Positions 44,301 through 54,400 of a stretch of DNA of 64,000 nucleotides are shown piece after piece (positions within the stretch are counted from its first letter, which is position 1; the number at the start of each line of letters is the position of its first letter). Below the pieces are notes generated by a model. That model worked only from the letters and a program-made list of their open reading frames with translations. It was not told where the DNA came from and made no database searches. The stretch is from Craspedostauros australis. Lineage: Eukaryota > Bacillariophyta > Bacillariophyceae > Mastogloiales > Achnanthaceae. A program made the translations under genes and the position numbers. The stretch covers positions 1 to 64,000 of the forward strand of contig JAMXDE010000026.1 of the NCBI GenBank assembly GCA_026770025.1, read 5' to 3'.

Positions 44301-47084
44301 TTTGCCGATCGCGCAATCCACACAAGCGTTCAGCTTCCCTGTGACATTCCATCCGTATCGTCCCGCAGTGCGAGAGATGGTGTAAGTGTCAACATGGCCT
44401 AACATTTTATGGATTTTGTTGATGTCGATCGGTTTCTTCGTCGACACCCCGACGTTGGCTTGATCGTCGAGTGCAGGAGCGGCTATCATGTTCACGCCAC
44501 TCACAAATCCGCTGTGCGTCGCCATGATGCGATCGAAGCGAATGCGTTGTCCCTTCTTCTCCAAGGACATGATCACACCTCGGTTGCTAATATCGAAACC
44601 GTTTTCGAGAGCCTTGTTGATGCTCAAGAGGTTGACCCATAGCTCAGGCACGTACTTCACCGACTTGAGGAGGATGATTGCGGTATCGCCATTCTTCTGC
44701 ATGACCTTCATCCGCTTGTCCCCCACCTTGGTTGCCTTGAGGTATCGACCGCTGCCTACCTTGATGGAGTGATTCGCTGTGCGCACGTTGATCATACCCT
44801 CGTCGTTGTTCGTGAGGTGACAGGAGGCGCCGGAATCTCCCAACCAGGTGTCGGCCTCGTGGCGGTCGGGTGCGATGGTCGACTTGCGCGTATCGACGTC
44901 GTCCAAGTCGCCGATCACCATTGCCATTTCGTGGCCGTTGGCATCACTGTACAGTGGTAGCTCGCAGTGGGTGCGATAATCACGGACGCCATTGATGCTC
45001 GGATGGTGCATCCACATCAGCTGCTCCGATGCGGTGCTGCTCATCGCTCCGATCATCGCCTGTTGAATTGGCTGAAGGCGAACGCTCTCCAGCATTCCGT
45101 TCATCCTGTATGCATTCACGCAGATGTCGAGTGCGCCTCGCACTCCGATTTGGTGCATCAAGTAGTACAGGGAGCGTGGCTCCACCCCCGTCAGTCTGAG
45201 GGTTGCAATGTCATGTACTGCGTCGATGCAGATGAGGGAGAGTTCGGACCGGACGTCGTTTGGTGAAAGGACGTTGCTCAACGAGCATCGGGCGGTCACG
45301 AATAATAATCCGCTCGTCTCATCTAGCACCTCTCTGCGCACCATCCTTTCGCCTTCGTTTCTAGGCACGGCGCCTCTTGGCTTGTTGGCGAGCTGGATGA
45401 AGAAGGGTATGTTCGGGCAGTCCACGCACCATGCGTAGAGGGGCCCGCGCTTGAGGCACAACGGGCACCATCCGTTGTTCATGTCGCGACGCGATGATTG
45501 CTCGATCATGTCGTCGAGTGCGCTTGGACGGGATGGGAGACTATAGACCGGTTCGTTGATGGCGCGGTCGATGTTGTCGTTGTCAACTCCTGTCATCGCC
45601 ATCTCCGTTACGTCTGCGTCCTCCTCATCTGTCGTTCCCTCGTGGTACTCTGTGACCACTTCGTCGGGATCCTCGGCTTCTGCGTCGGATGAAAAGAGCT
45701 CGTCTTTGATCATCTCCTCGTCGTTGATAGGGGGCCCATAGTAACCGTACTCTCGTGGAGAGTGCTTGGCCATATCTTCGGAAGTCCACGCTCTTTCTGC
45801 ATTGGATGTTCTGCTCTCGAAGCTAGCGGTTCCGTCGACGTCGATCGTGACGAACGCCATGTCATCCATCATCACGTCGTCATCATGTGAAAACACACGG
45901 TCCTGTGTGGTCACATTTCTGTCTTGGTTTGCGAATTTGGTGATTTTGTTGCGTTTTTCGCTGGTCACATTTTCTTGTTCGCTCGCGTCTTCGTTGATGA
46001 ACACACACATCATATCGTCTGATGCGGTGAGTGCGACGTCGTCGACTCCATCCATTCCGTCGGTAGCGACGTTGGCGGAGTCCGCCTCCTTCATGGCGGC
46101 CCTGAGCTTGAAGCACTGCACAATCTTGTGCCCCTTCTTGCCGCAGTAGTTGCATTCCCCGTTGAATTTGGGTTTGCCTCCGCCGTTGCCTTGGCCCTTC
46201 GACTTGTTCTTGCCGTTGCCCTTCTTGGCTGCGGAGCGACAATCCGCCTTCTTATGGCCGTAGGCGCCACAGTTGCGACAGTTGCCCTTGAAGCTCCCAA
46301 TGGCTGCGAGTGCCATTTCCTCCTTACTGTTGTTGCCGCCTCGGTTGGAGTTGCCTCCTTTGATGTTGCGGCCGTCGTAGGTGGCGCTCATGGTCTCGCG
46401 GATGTCTTCGATGGTCATGGTCTCTTCCTTTCCGAGGAATCTGAGTTCTATGATCTTCACATCCATTTTGTACTCTTTGCCAAGGGCGTTGAGCACGAGC
46501 ATGTGGTACTGCTGCATATCCATGTTGATACCAGCGTTACCGAGGCGATTGCGCAGCACTTCCATTTCGGTGAGGAACGTGTCTGGATTCTCGCCCTTCT
46601 TCAATCGCATCCCGTTGAGTTGAGCCAACAACTTTGCCTTCATAGGCGCGGTTCGTTGCTCATAGATGCGCTCAAGAGCCTTCCACGCCTTGCGCGGGTC
46701 TCCACTCTCAGTGAGACTGCCCTTAGTCCCCACCACAGCCATGAAGGCGACATCGCCTTCCGTAGTTTCGTGGTTGATAGCCACGGTCAGTTCTTCGAAC
46801 GCATACTTAGCCAGCATCTTCTTGTATTCTGCCTTTTCCGCACGGGTCAGGGAGGATACTTTCTTAGGTTCACTCGCGCCTTCCTCCGTTTTTGGAACGG
46901 GAGCCAAAGGGTCTGAGCTGAACGGTGCTGGCTTCACCACTACGTCATCGAAGTCCATGAGGTAAAAATCCTCGAGCCCCTTGCGCGTGGCGCGGGTGAT
47001 GAACTTGATACTCCAGCCTTTCCAACTGGAACGCTTGCCGTCGAAGACGACAACGCGATCAGACTTGAAGAGGTGGGAGCTCAT
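41316..47084 (-). pseudogene. Copia Gag-Pol, element 4 (one in-frame TGA)
   Basis: A single frame of 1,923 codons interrupted once, by TGA at 42501-42503 inside the reverse transcriptase right after EEIYM; the frame then continues intact to 41316. Order: Gag (residues about 1-250), two CCHC knuckles (CRNCGAYGHKKADC and CNYCGKKGHKIVQC), acidic spacer, protease (GDSGASCH), GAG-pre-integrase, integrase (CDNAGENYS, NGRVERKF), acidic linker, RT (YVDDCLCIG) and RNase H (TDSEFAGDKDNR, SSTEAEYVALSEAGKE). With everything else intact and the LTRs alike, the TGA is either a fresh mutation, a sequencing error or a read-through stop. Confidence 0.92.
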
Positions 47085-47166
47085 GGTCGAAGTAGTGGTG
47101 GTGATGTTCGTTGCTGTGTTGGTGGGTGATGGAAACGTTGGATTTCAATCGTAACGTTTCGAAACG

Positions 47167-47921
47167 TGTTGGAAATCCGGGGTTAGGTAGTAGATTAATC
47201 TGTTATCAATCTGTACCAATTTAGAACTGTGAGAACAAACTCCTTGGCTCTCCAATTCCAGTTCAGCAGCAAGTGTAATCTGTAGCAGTTCACCATGATC
47301 ATGCACTTGTTCATGGTTGCTTTCATCTGCTTCATCAGCTTGCTCTCATGCTCTCTTCTGCAGGTTCATCATGCATCATCGTGGTGATTTGCATCTTCTA
47401 CATTCGAGCAGCATCTCTCATAGACGCACAGGTACCTTCAGCATGGGTCTCAGTCTGATCGATCCCACTTGACCTTCGGTTCCTCAGTATTCCACCTGCG
47501 CCATCATCACATACTCACCGGTCATGTTTAATGCATGTCGCGTCGTCATTCGTGCTCTTGAGCGGATAGGAGCATCGCCTCTGTTTCGCTTTCTCAGAGA
47601 GGCGATCCCTTGTCCGTCGATGCGCGTCGACATGTCTGATACATATCGACAGTTTCGCCCATAGTCTTGGCTCATGTGCGATTACATCCCTAGAGGTCGA
47701 TCCATAGGTTCACCCTCATTACAGCGGTGGTACATGGATAGGCTCCATGGTGGGACATGATTGATGTTGATGTCATTCATGAACAGAGGGTTGATGGGGG
47801 ACAGGCTGCAAGGTGGTCCGAGTGTTACCAACAAAGTTGACCTCGTCGAGTTGTGAAGATATTATTGGGAGGTGCGGCAATCATGGGTATCTTGGTAAAA
47901 GCGTACCCCCGATTCCTGACA
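47167..47921 (-). repeat. 5' LTR of element 4
   Basis: 755 bp, the same length as the partner LTR. It should carry the element promoter. Only 82 bp separate it from the gag ATG at 47084, an unusually short leader compared with element 2. Confidence 0.95.
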
Positions 47922-48438
47922 GACATTAGGATGGGATGAAGGTGCAGAGCTATCAGCATATTCCACCAGGTATAGTGAGATGCTACTTTTGCTTTTGCTG
48001 ATGCTGGTAGTACTTCGTGAGCGCGGCAACTGTGATCAATGGCAGGTTCGTCGCACCATGATCTCGCGCGTTCCACGTGTGGTCTCTCATTTCATACAAG
48101 GGGCACGAGACTCTGTGACAAGATAGGTGCAGGAGGATAAGGTTCCCATCCTGCGAAATAAAGTCAGCTGGCGACTACGGCACATTCCTGATGTACGCTG
48201 CTGTGCTCTGCTGTGCTCTTCTCGAGTTGCTGAGTTGCCGAGTTGCCGTTCGTTGCGGATTTCGGTGTCTTGTTCTTGTTGTGGAAGTTCGTGAGTTCAT
48301 TTTGCTCTTTTCTTGATCACGTTTCATTCCTTTTCCTGGTTCTTTTCCATGTCGCACTCAAAGAAGCGCTCTGTACTTTTTTCTGATTTTGGTGGACATA
48401 CAGACGTAGTATATGATGTTTTGGTAGAAGCCTGTGCG
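47922..48438. other. Spacer between element 4 and an LTR relic
   Basis: About 500 bp with no supportable gene. A short run of GAGTTGC-type repeats lies near 48220-48255. Confidence 0.5.
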
Positions 48439-49238
48439 TGTCGAGATGTACATGTGAGTATACGTCAAGATGTACATGTATATGTGCATCGTTCACCTGT
48501 TATTCTCTCATACGCACTTGGACGGTATAACTATACTCGTGTCAATAGTATACTATCATTCGTCAGAATTACAGGGGAAATGGAACACACAAAAAGGGGC
48601 AAGATTTCTGGAGGAAATTTGCAAATAACGATTTCTGGGAGAATCCGAAGATCGTCCGTCCATGCATCAATGGTACCAAGAGAATCTTGAGGTACTTCCC
48701 AACTAAACCTCAGATGACGATATCATCTGACAGACTACTGCATCACCAATGGAACGTGACATCTGGAGAGCAGAAGGACGCCTACTGACGTCGACAGGAT
48801 GTCAACATGTCACCACGTCGACAGCTGTCTCCAAGTCAGAGCAGGAGGCGAAGATACGATGACCTATGAAGATCATGGATACTGAAGGTGAACTTCAAAT
48901 GGTAAGTACTCATGGAGTAGAAGCCAGTACTGAATGAACGGAGTATCGAATGCGGAGCACGCATCGAACATGGAGTATCGTGTTGCACGAGCACACGATG
49001 TTGAGAAAGAGAGAGAGAGAGAGAATACAGATAGGAGCGAGAGAGGATCTCGCGTACCGACTCATAGTCGGAACCTGAATCTACGAAACAGATTGAAGCG
49101 CCGAGAGCATCGGGCAAGAGAACGAACGGACATCGAGAGTATCGGAGTGCCAACGTAATGAAATAGCAAACAGACGACTATCAACCAATACCATCTTCCA
49201 CGTTCGTAGGTTACCGTGAGCGGAACTTGCCAACATGT
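48439..49238 (+). mobile_element. LTR plus leader relic of the element 2 family
   Basis: 48439-48669 is a 231-bp LTR nearly identical to those of element 2, here in plus orientation. It is followed without a break by the same primer site and leader up to about 49238, where similarity stops before gag. It is therefore a 5'-end fragment, not a solo LTR. Confidence 0.88.
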
Positions 49239-50748
49239 GCGGAACAAAACCAAATCAGATACTGCGCTCGCGAATTGTGGACTGCTTTGTGCCTGTCGAC
49301 ACACATTCCCCAGAAGAATCGGTTCTGGGACACCCGGCAAGTGCATCGAATACTTCAGTTTACGACTAGTACGACTCGAAAGTGCTTTTTGTCATTTGTT
49401 GTGTTTCTTCGTTGTTTGTGAGATGTTGACAAAGCAAATGTCGCAGCGACGTCTTGGTTTGATTTATTGATATTTATTGTTTATCAATCGGTGGTACTCG
49501 GACATATTCAGTCATTGCTTCCGTGTTGTTGAAGCGTCATCGAGTCCCGTCGAACCTGCTTCCTTTTGCAAAAAATGCATTTGCAGTGCATTTAATGCAT
49601 TTGGGGTTCAAAAAATGCAATTGAAGTGCATTAAATGCAATTGGAGTGCATTAAATGCAAATGGAGTGCATTAAATGCATTTGTAGTGCATTAAATGCAA
49701 TTGGAGTGCATTAAATGCATTTGGAGTGGAAAAAATGCATTTGAAGTGCATTAAATGCACTTCATCGGTTTGGCTGTCCACAATTCGTGAATGGATCCTC
49801 CTGGCGTCGACTTGCCACATCCAACCACTGGGTGCGAAAGTGGTGGTTGCATGAGGCAGACGTACTGTTTGCGAACGGAAGGTGGTCGTGGTGAGCAAGA
49901 ACAATTCTCCTGCTGCCAATTCAGTGGTTCTTGTAAGCCCCATGCTGGGTACCATCGTGTTTTCTGTAAGCCCCATGCTGGGTACCATCATGTTTTCCTG
50001 AAGATAACTAATCGGAAAACACTACTTTCTTATCCGTCCATGTACCGTGTTGTTGAATAGGGTTAGACATATTTAGCTAGCGTCTACGACACAAATACTG
50101 GCTGGCTTGTCCTCAACACGGACAAAAAACATGACATCATCAACGGTCGATGACAGACCGCAACTGTATTCAATGGTGTGGATGGTGATGTTGTGACAGG
50201 TCCAGTGCCATGTCGGTTGCTCACGCTGTTGGCGATTTGGCTCCTTTGGGTGTTTCCTCCTGCCGGTTTTGTGTCAAGCAGCAAAGCATTGGTGGTGCCA
50301 TCCCTACATGTCGGCCACACCAGCCACACGTATGAATGCTACACAACATAATGTTATGTAATGTAATAGAGTGCAGTGACTTATCCTTTGCTATGCACAA
50401 CAAAATACAATACTAAATAATACTTGGCTAGTTTGTGAATGTTCTACAAAGTCCTGTGCAATCTGCTTTGTTCCCCTTGGACATGGGACACCATGATCAT
50501 CTGCTGAGCTGTTGACATGGTGCAGAAAGAGACTGGTGACAGTAGTGTTGTTATCCTTGTTGTTTCTTGCATCGTGATTCAAGTGCTTGCGGATGCAATA
50601 CAACCAAAACAAGAAGTAAAGAGGGGGAGCAGATGAGCAACAGTCAGAAGCCAATGATGGCCATTGGCGACGACGAGCAGAGAGGAGGTCCAAACACACA
50701 GGCAGGGAATAGACCTGAAACAAGGACGAGGCTGTACTATAGAGTAGG
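49239..50748. other. Intergenic region with minisatellite; no clear gene
   Basis: Holds the 20-bp minisatellite (49570-49760) and a two-copy 33-bp direct repeat (GTAAGCCCCATGCTGGGTAC..., about 49934-49999). Several frames of 60-110 codons exist, but none is convincing. Element 5 is inserted at its right end. Confidence 0.5.
49570..49760. repeat. 20-bp minisatellite, copy A
   Basis: About nine to ten imperfect units of TGCATTTGGAGTGCATTAAA. A second array of the same unit, in the same orientation, lies at 58791-58982. Both are preceded by a similar CGAGTCCCG...CCTG...CTTCC flank. Confidence 0.9.
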
Positions 50749-51378
50749 TGTTAGAACGTAATCGTAGATGGGTTTGAAGATACCGCACCGAGAACGTAGA
50801 GTGATCAAGTCGTTGTTGTTGGTGAGGAGAGTGTTTGTTTACTGTGTTATTCGTATGGTAGTAGGAATGCTGTCGAGCTCACAAGATTGTCTTCTTGGAA
50901 CTGTGAGCATGAGAGAGACATGACAGGTCTCATGCAAATTGCAGGTGAAATTAACACGGAGACAACACGGCAAATGTGCGTGTTACTGCGTGAAGATGAG
51001 GTGCAAAAGTCAATGAACAAAACACCGCGATAGCCCGTGTTGCGAATTACGTCTTCTCACGATGTTGCTAGTAGTACGATCACACGATTGATCGTATTCA
51101 CTTGAGAAGGTCATGGCAAGATTCGCACGTGTCACACCCAAGATCCAAGTCTGTCCTGATTGGGCAGATTGGCTCATCTTGGCAAGAAATCAATTTCCGC
51201 GACATTTTTGGATCTGTGATTGAGGGAAAACGATTCTTGCGACGCGAAATGCGACACAAATCTGACACAACGGATTTTCGACCAAAATTTCCGTTCGGAA
51301 CGGAAAAGGTAAGAAAAGTGGAGATTTCTGATTGGTCGACGGGTGTCGCTATTGTTAGAGATTTAGCGTGCGCTAATA
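50749..51378 (-). repeat. 3' LTR of element 5
   Basis: About 630 bp. On the minus strand it begins TATTAGCG and ends TTCTAACA, so the first dinucleotide is TA rather than TG. One substitution (TTAGAA/TTAGAG) separates its edge from that of the partner. Confidence 0.92.
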
Positions 51379-51402
51379 CTCCCCAAAGCGTGTCCCGGAC
51401 AT

Positions 51403-54400
51403 TCAGGTCTTGTAGGTCGGGGAAGAGGACTCGGTGTGCCCTTTCCAGAAGAGGATGGGCTTCACGAGGGGCCAGAAGACAGCCCATGGAAGGAACTTCG
51501 TCATCACGTCGGCGACGTTCTGCGTGCCGGGGATCTTGATGAAGTAGAGGATGCCAGCGGCGACAGCGGACCGGACGCGATGGTAGGCCAGTGCGTTGTG
51601 GCGCTTGGAGAGCATGCTCTTGGGGACCGTGGAGGAGGTGATGACGGACTGATTGTCACCCAGCATCCAGCTGGGGCCGTCGATCGGAATGCCCATTTCA
51701 CGAAGGGCAAGACGGAGGGAGATGATCTGCTCCGTAGCTTGACGGGCAGCGACGAACTCAGACCCGTAGGTGGCGGTCTCAACCGTGCCTTGACGCTTGG
51801 AGAACCATTCGATGGGTGTCTGGTTGACCAGATGGAGAGCACCGGTAGCGGATCTGCCAGTGACTTGGCAGTGGAGAAGGTTGGCGTCGACGAACGTGGT
51901 GGTTCGGACAGGTTTGCCTTTCGGCTCGGGGATGTCGTCCGGAATCTCCTCAGAGGTCTTCCCGTAGACGGAGTAGATCCAGTCATGGTTGGGAACCTCG
52001 TAGTGAAGATCGAAGCGGGGGACGCAGGTGCGGAAGCGGATGGCAGCATCAGGATGCTTGCGAAGATATCCGTAGATGCGCTTTGCGCGATCCAGATGAC
52101 CTTGGCGAGGAGCTGAGCGGAAGCGTGCCAGCGTCATGACGGCGACAGAGATGTCAAACCGTCCGAGGGAGATACACCACTGGAGTGCACCGATGAGCGA
52201 CATGAACTTGCGTTTGTCGGTTTCGCTGAGTTCGGAAGAGGTGTCGAGCTCCGGACTGTCGGCCTTGTCGAGAGGGCAGCTGATCTTGCGGGGAAGCTCG
52301 CCGAACATGCGTTCGTAGTTCTCCATCATCCGCTTGATGTAGGATTGCGGGGAGAGCTTGAGAGTGCCGTCGGGATCACGGCCGAAGTCAGCACCGAGAT
52401 GGTACTTGATAGGACCAACTCCCTTGAGCTGGTACCCGTACTTCGAAGAGAGGATGTCGAAGAAAGCCTTGGGATCGGCCATCGTCGCGGTGAGGTCATC
52501 GACGTAGACGCAGACGTACTCCCAATGGGAGTTGGCGTCACGCATCCAGACGTCGGGATCGGAGCGGCATTGGAGGAAACCCATGTCGCGAAGGGTGTCG
52601 GCGAGAGCCTCATGGAATCGGGCGCCCGATGTGCGCAGGCCGTAGAGTGCCTTGACTATCTGCATGGTATGACCAGCGAAGTCACCGAATTCGTCGCCAG
52701 CGATGAAGCAGATGCGTTCTTGAGTGAAGGCCTCAAGATACGCATTGCCGATGTCTCCAACCCATGTTGGAATGCCGTTGAGTTCGCCGGCGAGGAGGGA
52801 GAGGCGGAGAGAGCGAAGACTGACCACACCTGCATAGGACGCATCCTTGCAGGGGTCGGTGAGGTGACCACCAGCGACGCAGCGCGCCTTGTGACGGAGG
52901 TCATGCTTCACAGCATAGACCCATTGGAGGCGGATCTTCTGGAAGCCGGAAGGGACAGGGGCGCCTTTGCCGAGAGACTTGAAGGTGTGGTACCCGAAGA
53001 GTTGGTCCATCTCCTTCTTCTCGGCGTCGGCCCAAAGGGAGTTGCCGTTCTTGTCGTCGAGTCGCATCGCTTCCTTGTGGTTGCGAGGGACTTGGACACC
53101 GAACTGGAAGGTAGGAGCGTGGTTGAAGGTCTTCGATTTGTTGACCTGGCGCTCGAGACGATTGGTGCGGATGGCGAGGCGCTTGAGGCGCTTCCAGCCA
53201 GGCTCGTCGAGCAGCTCGTGGCGGCGGCCGTAGGCAGCGCAAGAGACAGGATCATCCTGAATCATGATGGAGAGTGGTTCGGTGGAGGTGGAGCCGTCTC
53301 CCCATTTCACGATGACGTTGAAGCTGGATCCCTTGTAGGAGGGAGAGGAAGATGGGAGAGGACCCTCGTGTCCGATGATGGAGTCGAACTCCCACTTGGC
53401 GTCGGGGTCGTCGTTGTGCTCCTGTTGCCGTTCGATGATGTCGGCGAGCTCAACGTAGGAGATGAGGTCATGCGTCTCCCCATCGGCCAGTGCGAGTAGC
53501 ATCTTGATACGTTGGTGGTTGGCTGCGTCAAGGTCGTTGACCTTTTGCACCACCTCCGCTTTGACTTGCTGGCCATCCTTCTTGTGGATGAAGGTCATCC
53601 CAACGAGATCCTCGGGAGAGAACTTCGGGATGTGGACCTTGGCATTCCCCACTGTTTCAGGGTCTGTGCCGCGGCGGTCAGCCAGGATGGAATCGGCGAG
53701 GGAGTGTACGATGGGGTCGGAGTCAGGAGGGACGGAGATGTCGTCGTCTGGCTCCCCATTCGCCACATTCATGGCATCAGAGCCATCGTCCTCCCCAACA
53801 ATGGGGAAGGGGAAGTCCGCACGAAGATTGCGGGTGGCAGAGTCGTCGGCAGGTCGGATGGCAGACCGAGGAAGAAGTCGTTGGGTCTCGTTGTCGAGGA
53901 CCCAGAAGGTAAGATCATCGCCTTTGTGAAGGCAGGGACCGGCCCAGCGTCCACTGCGCTCCTTGGACTGGCTGGGGAAGGTGGGGTTGTCAACCCGGTA
54001 GTAGACAGGTTGCCACCATCGGTAGGACAGGAACTTGGAGATGTCCGGTCGCTGTCCGAAGGCGGCTTGAAGGGGGGTGATGGAGCCAGCGGTGACCTGC
54101 GCGATGTGATTGAAGAGATCAACCACATAGAGCGTGCAGATCAGCCAGAAGCGGTCGGGAGTACCCGTGCGATCCATCACACCGTTGGTTGTGCGTTTGA
54201 TATCCTGGATCCGGCGCTCCGCGCCGTTCTGGTGTTGATGCTCCGGCTCACTCTGGTGATCACGGATGTGATACTGCCGGAGGATCTCCATAACCTTGTT
54301 ACCGATCTGCGCCTTGGCGTTGTCGGACATCAGTAGGTCGGGAGCCCCGTGGCGTCGGATGAAGTCACGGAGAGTGTCGGAGATGCGGCTCTCGGATGGC

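Larger units (their letters stand above)
40476..47921 (-). mobile_element. Copia element 4, full length
   Basis: Two 755-bp LTRs (40476-41230 and 47167-47921) bound a minus-strand gag-pol. GACAT lies on both sides (40470-40474 and 47922-47926), with one extra T between the left copy and the LTR. The polypurine tract (minus strand ATGGAAGGG) abuts the 3' LTR. Next to the 5' LTR there is no TGG-type primer site. The adjoining bases form the palindrome CGTTTCGAAACG. LTR identity points to a recent insertion. Confidence 0.95.

Noticed and set aside
47127..47166. tRNA anticodon-arm primer for element 4
   Set aside because: CGTTTCGAAACG was tested against Ser(CGA) and Arg(TCG) anticodon arms, and the stem bases do not pair.
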